The position numbers and the translations under genes were made by a program. The notes beneath the pieces are model-generated. The model did no database searches and was not told the DNA's origin. It worked only from the letters and a program-made list of their open reading frames with translations. A stretch of 64,000 nucleotides of DNA from contig NZ_JXRP01000016.1 of the NCBI RefSeq assembly GCF_000829435.1, forward strand, positions 16,538 to 80,537, read 5' to 3'. The DNA comes from Jeotgalibacillus soli (GTDB lineage Bacteria; Bacillota; Bacilli; Bacillales; Jeotgalibacillaceae). Numbering within the stretch: position 1 is the stretch's first letter; each line of letters opens with the position of its first letter. This document shows positions 8,775-17,207 of this stretch, in pieces.

Positions 8775-8806
8775 TCAACATGCAAGACAACAAGGAGGCG
8801 TCATGA

Positions 8807-10702
8807 TTGGATATTTTAAAAAGAATGGAACGATATAGAGATGAAGAAGACAGCTTAAGATGGGAAGGAACCTTTTCAGAATATGTGGAGCTCGTCAAAG
8901 AACGCCCCTGGGTCGCTCAATCAGCCCATTCACGTATTTATAACATGATTAAAGAAGCGGGTGTAGAAGAGAAAAATGGACGACGCAATTATTTGTTCTT
9001 TAAGGATCAGTTGTTTGGTCTAGAGGAGCCGCTAGAAAGGCTTGTAGAGGAATATTTCCATCCTGCGGCCAGAAGATTGGATGTCAAAAAGAGAATTTTA
9101 CTTTTGATGGGACCAGTAAGTGGAGGAAAGTCTACTCTCGTCACGATATTAAAGCGTGGGATGGAGGTTTATTCAAGAACAGATCGCGGGGCAGTTTACG
9201 CCATTAAGGGGTGCCCGATGCATGAAGACCCCCTTCACTTAATTCCACAAGCGCTGCGTCAAGATTTCCAAAAGGAATATGGTATTCGAATTGAAGGGAA
9301 TTTATCACCATTAAATTTAATGAGGCTTGAGAAGGAATTTGGCGGCCGAATTGAGGACGTGCCTGTTGAGAGAATATTTTTTTCAGAGGATAAAAGGGTT
9401 GGAATTGGTACATTTAGTCCATCAGATCCCAAATCACAGGATATTGCTGATCTAACAGGAAGCCTGGATTTCTCAACTATTGCTGAGTATGGTTCTGAAT
9501 CGGATCCTCGTGCATATCGTTTTGATGGCGAGTTAAATAAAGCGAATCGCGGAATGATGGAATTTCAGGAGATGCTTAAGTGCGACGAAAAGTTTTTATG
9601 GCATTTACTATCGCTTACACAGGAAGGGAATTTTAAAGCAGGGAGATTTGCCCTTATTTCTGCGGATGAAATGATTGTGGCTCATACCAATGAAACAGAA
9701 TATCGTTCATTTATTGCTAACCGGAAAAACGAAGCGCTTCATTCACGGATCATTGTCATGCCATTACCTTATAATCTGCAGGTCAGCGAGGAAGAAAAGA
9801 TTTATGAAAAGCTGATAGCTGAAAGTGACGTATCTGATGTCCACATTGCCCCGAATACACTTAGAATCGCAGCAATGTTTACGATTTTGACTCGATTAAA
9901 GGAACCAAAGAGAAAGGACATTGATCTGATCAAAAAGATGCGTCTATATGACGGTGAGATCGTGGAAGGCTTTAATGATGCTGATGTACATGAGCTCAGA
10001 AAGGAATATGATGATGAAGGAATGACAGGGATTGACCCCCGTTATGTCATAAACCGTATTTCATCCACTATTATTCGTAAAGAAGTACTTTCAATTAACG
10101 CACTCGATGTACTTCGCTCATTAAAGGATGGCTTGGATCAGCACGCTTCCATTACAAAAGAGACAAAGGAAACCTACCTTGGTTTTATTTCACTGGCACG
10201 TCGTGAATTTGATGATATGGCGAAAAAAGAGGTACAAAAAGCATTTGTTTATTCGTATGAAGAGTCTGCTAAAACGTTAATGGATAATTATTTGGATAAT
10301 GTAGAGGCCTATTGCCATAAGAATAAACTACGCGATCCGCTTACAGGAGAGGAAATGACACCGGACGAAAAACTCATGCGCTCAATTGAAGAACAGATAG
10401 GCATTTCAGAAAATGCCAAAAAAGCATTCCGTGAAGAGATTCTTATTCGGATTTCAACCTATGCAAGGAAAGGGAAGAGATTTGATTACCAATCACATGA
10501 CCGTCTTCGTGAAGCCATTCAGAAAAAGTTGTTTGCTGACCTAAAGGATGTTGTGAAAATCACGACATCTTCGAAGACACCGGATGAACAGCAGTTAAAA
10601 AAGATGAACGAAGTGATCGCAAGGCTTATTGATGAGCATGGCTATAATCCAACGAGTGCAAATGAATTACTGAAATATGTGGGCAGCCTCCTAAATCGCT
10701 GA
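8807..10702 (+). CDS. prkA: PrkA serine protein kinase / AAA+ protein
   Basis: Sporulation-associated PrkA protein (631 aa, the usual length). The N-terminal AAA+ core carries the P-loop GPVSGGKST at about residues 101-109. The C-terminal third is the PrkA kinase-like domain. The start is TTG with AAGGAGG 8 bases upstream; an ATG at 8803 is in another frame and stops quickly. In enterobacteria the homologue YeaG works with YeaH (YhbH) and YcgB (SpoVR). All three homologues are in this window: prkA and yhbH here, spoVR 24 kb away. A sigma-E-like -10 element precedes the gene, consistent with mother-cell expression. Confidence 0.95.
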   Translation: MDILKRMERYRDEEDSLRWEGTFSEYVELVKERPWVAQSAHSRIYNMIKEAGVEEKNGRRNYLFFKDQLFGLEEPLERLVEEYFHPAARRLDVKKRILLLMGPVSGGKSTLVTILKRGMEVYSRTDRGAVYAIKGCPMHEDPLHLIPQALRQDFQKEYGIRIEGNLSPLNLMRLEKEFGGRIEDVPVERIFFSEDKRVGIGTFSPSDPKSQDIADLTGSLDFSTIAEYGSESDPRAYRFDGELNKANRGMMEFQEMLKCDEKFLWHLLSLTQEGNFKAGRFALISADEMIVAHTNETEYRSFIANRKNEALHSRIIVMPLPYNLQVSEEEKIYEKLIAESDVSDVHIAPNTLRIAAMFTILTRLKEPKRKDIDLIKKMRLYDGEIVEGFNDADVHELRKEYDDEGMTGIDPRYVINRISSTIIRKEVLSINALDVLRSLKDGLDQHASITKETKETYLGFISLARREFDDMAKKEVQKAFVYSYEESAKTLMDNYLDNVEAYCHKNKLRDPLTGEEMTPDEKLMRSIEEQIGISENAKKAFREEILIRISTYARKGKRFDYQSHDRLREAIQKKLFADLKDVVKITTSSKTPDEQQLKKMNEVIARLIDEHGYNPTSANELLKYVGSLLNR

Positions 10703-10767
10703 CACCACGACCTGATGTTTATCCCTATATTATCAAGGGGTACATACAGGTAAGGGGTGATGGAATT

Positions 10768-10947
10768 ATGACAAATAACAAACATGATATTTCCAAGCAT
10801 GATCAGCCTGCCAATGGCTCAATGGCACCTGACTTAGAAGAGATGGAGCAGCTCGGACGGCAGATGGAAAAGCTTCGAACCAATGAAGAATTAAAGGATC
10901 AGGATCGTCAGCCGGGAACCGAGCAGTATGTGGAAGAAGAGAAATAG
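10768..10947 (+). CDS. small hydrophilic protein, paralogue 1
   Basis: A 59-residue, highly charged protein of unknown function. It shares a core (MEEM/EEMEQLG-QMEKLR-T-EELK) with the 56-residue product at 11029, so the two are tandem paralogues. There is no signal peptide or membrane segment; the middle could form one amphipathic helix. A ribosome-binding sequence (AAGGGGTGATGG) precedes the ATG. The last codons form the 5' arm of a terminator, so coding and termination signals overlap. Located between prkA and yhbH; a sporulation link is only positional. Confidence 0.75.
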   Translation: MTNNKHDISKHDQPANGSMAPDLEEMEQLGRQMEKLRTNEELKDQDRQPGTEQYVEEEK

Positions 10948-10963
10948 TCTCTTCTTCTTTTTT
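10933..10963 (+). terminator. terminator overlapping the coding end
   Basis: GAAGAAGAGA pairs with TCTCTTCTTC across a 5-base loop that holds the stop codon, followed by six T. Confidence 0.8.
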
Positions 10964-10990
10964 GACTGATCATTCAAACAGTGATAAAAT
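10962..10990 (+). promoter_or_regulatory. sigma-A promoter of small paralogue 2
   Basis: TTGACT, 17 bases, TAAAAT. It lies directly after the preceding terminator and 39 bases upstream of the start codon. Confidence 0.65.
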
Positions 10991-10997
10991 ATAAAAA

Positions 10998-11012
10998 ATG
11001 AAAGCGATTACA
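10998..11012 (+). promoter_or_regulatory. perfect-consensus cre site
   Basis: ATGAAAGCGATTACA matches WTGNAANCGNWNNCW at every fixed position. It begins 7 bases after the -10 box, over the expected transcription start, so CcpA would repress the small gene. Confidence 0.65.
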
Positions 11013-11028
11013 AAAAGGGGAGAGAACA

Positions 11029-11199
11029 ATGCCGGGAAGAGAACATTTTCAGCAGCTTGAGCCCTTTAACGGAGGAATGGCAAACAACATGGAAGAGATG
11101 ATTTTGCTTGGCAAGCAAATGGAAAAGCTTCGTACAGGCGATGAGCTAAAAGAGAATCATCGTCATTCTGACCCCATTCAATTTGAAAAAAATTATTGA
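11029..11199 (+). CDS. small hydrophilic protein, paralogue 2
   Basis: A 56-residue protein related to the 59-residue product at 10768 through a central GKQMEKLRTGDELK-like stretch, with unrelated ends. No known domain is recognised and no signal peptide is visible. It has its own sigma-A promoter, a cre site over the expected start, a GGGGAGAG ribosome-binding site and its own terminator, so it is an independent, probably glucose-repressed unit. Function unknown. Confidence 0.75.
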   Translation: MPGREHFQQLEPFNGGMANNMEEMILLGKQMEKLRTGDELKENHRHSDPIQFEKNY

Positions 11200-11226
11200 G
11201 AACTAGGTCTTAGCCTGGTTCTTTTC
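11199..11226 (+). terminator. terminator of small paralogue 2
   Basis: AGAACTAGG pairs with CCTGGTTCT (one G-U pair), followed by T-rich sequence. Confidence 0.7.
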
Positions 11227-11243
11227 TATTTTATGATCAATAT

Positions 11244-11564
11244 TTAATCAACTATACTGACAGCTGTCCCTGTTGCAATAACCATCATCATGCCTTCGCG
11301 AATTGTTTCAAAGTCCAAATCAACACCAATGACTGCATTGGCACCAGGTTTACGAGCTCTTTCCGTCATTTCCTCCAAGGCAATTTTACGCCCCTCTGCC
11401 AGCTTCTCCTCATAGGCTGCACTTCGGCCTCCAATGATGTCTGTTACCGAAGCAAATAGATCCCGAACGACATTTACTCCCATAATGGCTTCTCCTGTGA
11501 CAATTCCATGATAATCTGTAATGTTTTTTCCTTGTAAAGAGTGAGGAGTAGTTGTCACTAACAT
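11244..11564 (-). CDS. YbjQ/UPF0145 family protein
   Basis: A 106-residue soluble protein of the YbjQ (UPF0145, putative heavy-metal-binding) family. Motifs seen are [14 protein letters not shown] near residue 25, the GGRSAAYE segment and the C-terminal [12 protein letters not shown]. These proteins form oligomers of unknown biochemical role. AAGGAGG precedes the ATG. Monocistronic. Confidence 0.88.
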   Translation of the reverse strand: MLVTTTPHSLQGKNITDYHGIVTGEAIMGVNVVRDLFASVTDIIGGRSAAYEEKLAEGRKIALEEMTERARKPGANAVIGVDLDFETIREGMMMVIATGTAVSIVD

Positions 11565-11672
11565 AAATGAAACCTCCTTGTTTTTAAAACGTATGTAGTA
11601 CTAGAACGAGAAACATTTAGCTATAGTATAGTTGATAAATAAGGAGAAATATAGAAGTAGAGGTGAGGATTT

Positions 11673-11984
11673 TTGAAGACATCAACAATTTTAAAATGGA
11701 TTACTGGAGGATTAGAAGCTTTTTTTTCCATCCCTATACTCGGGGGATTTTTAATCGTTTCCAATCTATGGGCGCCCTTATGGATCATGCTTGGGCTCCA
11801 TATTTTAACACTCGTATTTGCTGCAAGGGAAATGGAGAGCAAAACCGGGAGTATTGTGGGGATCGTAACAAGCATTGTAGGATGGATTCCTTTTGTTGGT
11901 TTTATCATGCATATCATTACAGCCATTATCCTTCTAGTGGATGCGGCTGCCACTTCAGCACGTGAAAAGATAGCTTCGCAGTGA
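11673..11984 (+). CDS. small integral membrane protein
   Basis: A 103-residue protein with about three hydrophobic helices (near residues 7-30, 32-52 and 62-92) and a short charged C terminus. The start is TTG with GAGGTGAGG upstream. No characterised family is recognised. It has its own terminator. The overlapping frame at 11663 is a shadow. Confidence 0.7.
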   Translation: MKTSTILKWITGGLEAFFSIPILGGFLIVSNLWAPLWIMLGLHILTLVFAAREMESKTGSIVGIVTSIVGWIPFVGFIMHIITAIILLVDAAATSAREKIASQ

Positions 11985-11989
11985 ATTAT

Positions 11990-12044
11990 AAAGAGATTGT
12001 CTCATAAGTCGATGATTAAACGACTTGCGGGACAATCTCTTTTT
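11990..12044 (+). terminator. long-stem terminator
   Basis: AAAGAGATTGTC...AAGTCG pairs with CGACTT...GACAATCTCTTT, followed by T residues. Confidence 0.88.
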
Positions 12045-12117
12045 ACAGAAAAGCGCATAGATTATTGATTAAAGTTTATAATATGTAGGTTTTGCACATG
12101 AGTTTTTGATGAAGGTC

Positions 12118-12131
12118 TATAGATATCTATA
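12118..12131. repeat. 14-bp perfect palindrome in a 319-bp intergenic region
   Basis: TATAGATATCTATA lies in the region before yhbH (11985-12303). Apart from the upstream terminator and the sigma-E-like -10 box, I see nothing else there. Confidence 0.4.
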
Positions 12132-12264
12132 AGCATGAAAGTTTTACACATAAATGGTCAGTCAAAGAAGCATCATTATGGTTTCTCATATAATTATCTG
12201 CACTAGTCAAGGGAGATGCCATATCCGCTTTTCACTTAAGCTTGTCAATAATCTGATCTTTGAG

Positions 12265-12272
12265 CATACAAT
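12265..12272 (+). promoter_or_regulatory. sigma-E type -10 element before yhbH
   Basis: CATACAAT is an exact sigma-E -10 consensus, 32 bases upstream of the yhbH ATG, the same distance as before prkA. GTCAATA 14 bases upstream is a weak -35. Confidence 0.55.
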
Positions 12273-12303
12273 GAATTACTAAGGGAAGAAGGGAGACTCG
12301 GCC

Positions 12304-13464
12304 ATGACGAATGATGAACAATTAACCACGATCCTATCACATGAAGATTGGTCCCTTCACCGTCAAGGACAGGATGATCAAAAAAGACACCAAGAGAAAG
12401 TACAGGAAGCGATAAGGGATCAATTACCTGAACTGATTACGGAAGAAAATATTGTGATGTCCAATGGTAAGCAAGTCGTCAAGATTCCGATCAGGTCACT
12501 GGAAGAATATAAAATCCGTTTCAATTATGATAAGAAAAAACATGTCGGCCAAGGTGAAGGTGATAGTCAAGTTGGTGACTTAATTGCAAAAGGACAGCCA
12601 GCGAAGCAACCAGGTCAAGAAGGCGAGCCGGGAGATCAAGCTGGCGTTGATTATGTCGAGGCGGAAGTATCATTACTCGAAGTCGAAGAAGCGTTATTTA
12701 AGGAGCTGGCATTGCCAAATTTGAAGAAGAAAGAAGAAACGGAAGAGGTCACGAGTGATATTCAATTTAACGATATAAGAAATAAAGGATTAACTGGAAA
12801 TATTGATAAAAAGAAAACAATGATGAGTGCATATAAGCGCAATGCCATGAAGGGGGCACCAGCTTTTAATCCAATACTGCCTGAGGATTTGCGTTATCGT
12901 ACGTGGAATGAAACGATGGAGAGAGAATCAAAGGCTGTCGTACTTGCATTAATGGATACAAGTGGATCCATGGGTTCCTTTGAGAAGTATGTGGCCAGGA
13001 GCTTTTTCTTTTGGCTAACTCGCTTTTTACGTTCAAAATACGAGCATGTGGATCTTCGCTTTATTGCCCACCACACAGAAGCGAAGGTTGTAGAAGAAGA
13101 GACGTTTTTTACAAAAGGAGAAAGCGGAGGAACCATCTGCTCGTCCGCATACCGAAAAGCATTAGAGGTAATTGGAGACGAATTTCCAGTAAGTAGATAT
13201 AACATTTATGCATTCCATTTCTCAGATGGAGATAATTTAACGTCAGACAACGCAAAATGTGTACCTCTTATCGAGCAGCTTACAAAGGTTTGTAACTTGT
13301 TTGGATATGGTGAGGTAAATCAATATCAACGTCATTCTTCCTTAATGTCTATCTATAAAAAAATGTCTGAAGAGGAGCTCCGCTATTTTATCTTACGCAG
13401 AAAATCAGATGTGTTTTTTGCCTTAAAACATTTTCTAAGTGAAACAATAGCAGTTCAATCTTAA
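12304..13464 (+). CDS. yhbH: sporulation protein YhbH (DUF444, vWA-like)
   Basis: 386-aa YhbH/YeaH family protein. Residues 1-90 are charged and carry the conserved start ([23 protein letters not shown]). A Gly/Gln-rich linker follows. The second half is a von Willebrand A-like domain with the metal-adhesion motif DTSGSMG near residue 220. Homologues act with PrkA and SpoVR during sporulation or starvation. A consensus sigma-E -10 box is upstream. Confidence 0.94.
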   Translation: MTNDEQLTTILSHEDWSLHRQGQDDQKRHQEKVQEAIRDQLPELITEENIVMSNGKQVVKIPIRSLEEYKIRFNYDKKKHVGQGEGDSQVGDLIAKGQPAKQPGQEGEPGDQAGVDYVEAEVSLLEVEEALFKELALPNLKKKEETEEVTSDIQFNDIRNKGLTGNIDKKKTMMSAYKRNAMKGAPAFNPILPEDLRYRTWNETMERESKAVVLALMDTSGSMGSFEKYVARSFFFWLTRFLRSKYEHVDLRFIAHHTEAKVVEEETFFTKGESGGTICSSAYRKALEVIGDEFPVSRYNIYAFHFSDGDNLTSDNAKCVPLIEQLTKVCNLFGYGEVNQYQRHSSLMSIYKKMSEEELRYFILRRKSDVFFALKHFLSETIAVQS

Positions 13465-13479
13465 TAGCAGAAAATTGTT

Positions 13480-13518
13480 TAACCTTATTGATCAATTATC
13501 TGATGAATAAGGTTTTTT
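13480..13518 (+). terminator. terminator after yhbH
   Basis: AACCTTATT pairs with AATAAGGTT, followed by a T tract. Confidence 0.85.
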
Positions 13519-13526
13519 GTTATGGA

Positions 13527-13556
13527 AAAAGCCAGAGACTCAATGTCTCCGGCTTT
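13527..13556 (-). terminator. terminator for the purine permease gene
   Basis: On the minus strand, AAGCCGGAGAC pairs with GTCTCTGGCTT and is followed by T residues. It is about 310 bp from the permease stop because a repeat element intervenes. A sequence resembling its 5' arm (CCGGAGACTTGATCTC) remains next to the permease stop. Confidence 0.6.
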
Positions 13557-13810
13557 CAGACTGTTGGCAAACGCTCGCTTTCTTCAAAGTCCAGCTGCGG
13601 CGCCTAGCTCCTCGATGTCATAAGCCGCAAATGAATCGAAGACAAAGACCATCTTCTCTTCATTTGTGGCTTATGCTTGTCTGGGCTGATCAACGCGCTT
13701 CCACTTTTGGTGTTACTCACCTTTCTGCAGTGCTCATTACCAACCCGGTAACTCCGCTCACAGCAAGGCTTCGTGCCTCGAAAGACAAGTGTTTGCAATT
13801 CAGTCTGAAG
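13557..13810. repeat. MITE-like element with imperfect terminal inverted repeats
   Basis: The left end TTCAGACTG...GCAAACGCT..CTTTC is repeated inverted at the right end (TTCAGACTG...GCAAACACT..CTTTC, read on the minus strand). No transposase is present. The element carries one copy of the GCGGAGAGCG/CCAGCTGCGG intergenic repeat at 13590-13707. Reading frames inside it look non-coding. Confidence 0.5.
13590..13707 (-). repeat. Bacillaceae intergenic repeat, copy D (inverted)
   Basis: It begins (plus strand) CCAGCTGCGGCGCC, includes GTCATAAGCC and GGCTTATGCTTGTC, and ends CGCTTCCACTTTT. It is the inverse of the units at 30643-30960. Confidence 0.6.
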
Positions 13811-13865
13811 GGATAGTGATCTTACTTTGTCTAAATACTGAAAGCATGAGATCAAGTCTCCGGTT

Positions 13866-15170
13866 TTAATGTGGAAGGAAAACAAGCTGGTAAAAGAATA
13901 ACGCAGCGAATACATAGACAAGCGGGTGAACAGACTTCCATTGTCCTTTAAAAATTTTCAACATAGGATAAAAAATAAAGCCTAGAGCAATCCCAGTCGC
14001 AATACTGGAGGTCAGCGGCATGCTCAATATGATTAGGAATGCTGGAAATGCTTCATCTAATTCATCCCACTTGATTTTAGCGATACTGCCCATCATTAAG
14101 CTTCCAACGATGATAAGTGCCGGTGCAGTGATCGCAGATACCCCTGACACTGCACCAACTAACGGACCAAAAAAGGCAGAAAGGATAAACAGAACTGCAA
14201 CGGTAAGCGATGTTAGACCTGTACGACCTCCCGCAGCAACGCCTGCAGAAGATTCAATATAAGCAGATGTTGGGCTCGTTCCAACCATTGCTCCGGCTGT
14301 AGAAGCTACTGAATCGGCAAGCAGAGCCTGGCGAGCGCGCGGCATGGTGTTTCCTTTCATTAAACCAGCTTGCTGTGCAACTCCAACCATTGTTCCTGTT
14401 GTATCAAAGATAGTAACGAGTAAAAATGAAAATACGACAGCAAACAAACCGTATTGAATGACGTCTCCCATTGCGGCAATTGGATTGACGACCATTAGTC
14501 CTTCTGGCAAGCTTGGCAGTGCCAGCACTCCGTTAAAGTTTAACTGGTTAGTTAGAAATGAAATAAATCCAGTTAATAACATTCCAATAAATAATGCTCC
14601 ATTTACTTTTAAGACCATCAAGATCAGCGTTATGGCAAGACCGCTAAATGCTAGGATGACGGATGCGGAATGAAGGTCTCCAAGCTTAACGAGATTGTTT
14701 TCATCAGCTACAATCATGCCCGTCATACGCATTCCAATAAATGCGATGAACAGACCAATTCCAGCTGTAATACCATATTTTAAATTATCCGGGATCGCTT
14801 CAATTAATTTTTTGCGAAGCGGTGTAAGAGATAAGAGGGTGAAAAGAATGCCAGAGATAAATACAGCAGCAAATGCCACTTCATATGAAATACCTGTATT
14901 TGTCCCGACAACTGAAAATGCAAAGTAAGCATTCAGCCCCATGCCGGGTGCGATGGCGATTGGGTAGTTAGCAAATAAAGCCATCCATAGCGTACCAATA
15001 ACGGTTGCAATAATGGTAGCAAAAAATACTTGTTCGAATGGCACACCAGTGGTAGAAAGTATAATTGGATTTACTACAACGATGTAAACCATGGTCATAA
15101 AGGTGGTAAAACCTGCAAGCACCTCTGTTTTAACGGTTGTTTTGTGTTCTTCTAGGTTGAATCGAAACAT
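13866..15170 (-). CDS. NCS2-family purine permease (AzgA/PbuG-like)
   Basis: Guanine/hypoxanthine/adenine-type transporter of the AzgA branch of NCS2, with about 12-14 membrane segments. Family motifs seen are ATIIATVIGTLWMALFANYP, GMGLNAYFAF near residue 60 and GTSPTSAYIESSAGVAAGGR in the C-terminal half. GAGGAGGC lies 7 bases before the ATG at 15170, so I prefer it to the upstream in-frame ATG. Candidate PurR boxes overlap the promoter, as expected for purine permease genes. No purine riboswitch was recognised in the leader. Confidence 0.9.
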   Translation of the reverse strand: MFRFNLEEHKTTVKTEVLAGFTTFMTMVYIVVVNPIILSTTGVPFEQVFFATIIATVIGTLWMALFANYPIAIAPGMGLNAYFAFSVVGTNTGISYEVAFAAVFISGILFTLLSLTPLRKKLIEAIPDNLKYGITAGIGLFIAFIGMRMTGMIVADENNLVKLGDLHSASVILAFSGLAITLILMVLKVNGALFIGMLLTGFISFLTNQLNFNGVLALPSLPEGLMVVNPIAAMGDVIQYGLFAVVFSFLLVTIFDTTGTMVGVAQQAGLMKGNTMPRARQALLADSVASTAGAMVGTSPTSAYIESSAGVAAGGRTGLTSLTVAVLFILSAFFGPLVGAVSGVSAITAPALIIVGSLMMGSIAKIKWDELDEAFPAFLIILSMPLTSSIATGIALGFIFYPMLKIFKGQWKSVHPLVYVFAALFFYQLVFLPH

Positions 15171-15188
15171 GGGAAAGCCTCCTCGATA

Positions 15189-15241
15189 AAATACGAACAA
15201 TTAAAAAACCCAACCAATATATTATTCGTTTTTTCGTATTT
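15189..15241 (-). promoter_or_regulatory. candidate PurR boxes and promoter
   Basis: AAATACGAACAAT (15189-15201) matches the PurBox consensus AWWWCCGAACWWT at 12 of 13 positions. AAAAACGAATAAT (minus strand, 15221-15233) matches at 11 of 13, in inverted orientation. A minus-strand promoter TTGAAA-17-TAATAT overlaps the second box. Confidence 0.5.
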
Positions 15242-15351
15242 TTTCAATCCTTTTTTATTGTATAATTTAAGAAGAAGTCAAATGGATGAACAGATATTGA
15301 TTATTGACACCGGGATTGCAGATCATCCAATAAATATTTATGTGAGGTGGA

Positions 15352-17022
15352 ATGACTGTGTATAATGAGCTGAAAGAAAAACCAATGCTTATTCAAGCAG
15401 AACAATTAACGCGTTATTTGACCTCCATTAAAAGCTACAATGGAACCGATGGAGAGTCAGAAAAAGCAGATGCCATCGCAAAAGTGATTCGATCATTTCC
15501 TTATTTTCTTGAGCATCCTGATGAAGTATGGATACAAGAGATCCCGAATGATCCATTTGGCCGCAAAAACGTTTGGGCTCGGCTAAAAGGACTAAGCAGC
15601 AGAACTGTATTATTTCATAGCCATATCGATACGGTAGAAACAGATGATTTTGGCCCATTGCAAAAGATTGCGCATAATTCGGACGCGCTTGAACATTTTT
15701 TTACTTCATACGATGCTGACAGCCGCGTTCAAGTGGATGCTCTTTCAGAAGATTGGCTGTTTGGGCGTGGAGCACTTGATATGCAAAGCGGGATCGCGGT
15801 ACATCTTGTCAATTTATTAGCGATGTCAGAACAAAAAGAGCCCTTAGAAGGTAATATGCTCTTTCTTTTTAATTCTGATGAGGAAAGTGAGCATGCAGGA
15901 ATACTTGCTGCCTTGCATGAGCTAGAAAAAATGAAGCAGCAGGGTATGGACTATATTGCAGCAATAAATAATGATTTTATTGGTCCTCTGTTTGATGGAG
16001 ATCCTCATAAATACATTTATACGGGTGCAGCTGGTAAAGTGCTGCCCTGCTTTTATATTTATGGAAGAGAAGCCCATGTTGGCGATATCCTCACCTCAAT
16101 TGATCCAACCCAGATAGGAGCAGAATTGAATAGGAGAATCAATCAGAATCTTGAATTAGCTGAGCCTCTGGAAGGAGAGTATGTCCTGCCTCCTGCTTGT
16201 TTGTATTTTAAAGATGATAAACATCATTACAATGTGCAAACAGCGGTTAGTGCAAGGCTGTATTTTAACTATTTTGTTTTTGAACGAACGGCAAAGGACG
16301 TCTTGGATGAACTCATGGTGATTGCAAAAGAAGCCTGTGAGGAGCTTAGGGAATTAAGTCGGGGACGCTATGAGCAGTTTCATAAAAAACATCAGCTCCC
16401 GGTAAGCAATTGGGATTGGAAGCTAGAGGTTGTCTGTTTTGATGAATTTGTCACATCTCTTCGTAAAAAAGGTCTGCCAGTGGAAGATACATTAAATAGT
16501 ATTCAAGAGCAATATATTGGAAAGGACCGGCGAGATGCTGCGTTTGCAATGGTAGAAGCACTCCAACAGCTTGATCCTGAGAAAAAGCCGCGTGTCATCA
16601 TCTTTTTTGCTCCGCCATTTTTGCCGCATAATTTCTTAAATGAAAAAAATGAATATGGGAACGAAATTAAAAGGAAGTTGACAAAGCGGCTGAATGAAGT
16701 GTCCTCATTAACGGGTGAAAGCTTTATGATCAAAAGATTTTTTCCATATTTAGCAGATGGAAGTTTTCTTTCTTTACATGAATCGGAAGAAGAAGTCGAA
16801 GTGTTGGAGCAAAATATGCCAAGAATGGAAATCCTTTACCCGCTGCCGATTCATCTGATCAAAAAGCTGAACATTCCATCAATTAATATCGGTGTATATG
16901 GAAAAGATGGCCATAAATGGACTGAACGGGTTTATAAACCGTATACATTTGGCATATTACCGAACCTCATTCGAGAGTTTGCTCTTGATTTAGTCGCAGA
17001 AAAAGAGAGACTGCTTTTGTAG
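15352..17022 (+). CDS. RocB-like M20-family peptidase
   Basis: 556-aa metallopeptidase-like protein of the M20/M28 fold, similar to RocB of arginine catabolism. Metal and active-site motifs are HSHIDTVE (about residue 88), GRGALDMQSG (about 140) and NSDEESEHAG (about 175). The long C-terminal region is characteristic of RocB. GAGGTGG precedes the ATG. It is monocistronic here, without other arginine-catabolic genes nearby, so the physiological role is uncertain. Confidence 0.85.
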   Translation: MTVYNELKEKPMLIQAEQLTRYLTSIKSYNGTDGESEKADAIAKVIRSFPYFLEHPDEVWIQEIPNDPFGRKNVWARLKGLSSRTVLFHSHIDTVETDDFGPLQKIAHNSDALEHFFTSYDADSRVQVDALSEDWLFGRGALDMQSGIAVHLVNLLAMSEQKEPLEGNMLFLFNSDEESEHAGILAALHELEKMKQQGMDYIAAINNDFIGPLFDGDPHKYIYTGAAGKVLPCFYIYGREAHVGDILTSIDPTQIGAELNRRINQNLELAEPLEGEYVLPPACLYFKDDKHHYNVQTAVSARLYFNYFVFERTAKDVLDELMVIAKEACEELRELSRGRYEQFHKKHQLPVSNWDWKLEVVCFDEFVTSLRKKGLPVEDTLNSIQEQYIGKDRRDAAFAMVEALQQLDPEKKPRVIIFFAPPFLPHNFLNEKNEYGNEIKRKLTKRLNEVSSLTGESFMIKRFFPYLADGSFLSLHESEEEVEVLEQNMPRMEILYPLPIHLIKKLNIPSINIGVYGKDGHKWTERVYKPYTFGILPNLIREFALDLVAEKERLLL

Positions 17023-17158
17023 TTCAATAGTATATACTTTTAAGGAGAAAATCCCCGTTAAGGCCAAAGAGAAAGTGTGCATTCAGGCAGCATCTCATTA
17101 AATTACACGAAAATAGGCGAGTCTAAAATACAGAAAAAGTTTTTTCTATATCGATCAA

Positions 17159-17193
17159 CAAAAAAAGCCCGATGAAATGATCTCATCAGGCTT
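17159..17193 (-). terminator. terminator of the nitroreductase gene
   Basis: Minus strand: AAGCCTGATGA pairs with TCATCGGGCTT (one G-U pair), followed by seven T. Confidence 0.85.
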
Positions 17194-17207
17194 CAAAATA
17201 AAAATGT

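Noticed and set aside
10687..11231. Small paralogues as small acid-soluble spore proteins
   Set aside because: Although near sporulation genes, they lack the sequence patterns of known SASP families; kept as unknown.
13517..13921. Overlapping open frames on both strands
   Set aside because: They lie inside the repeat element and have no ribosome-binding site or recognisable protein features.
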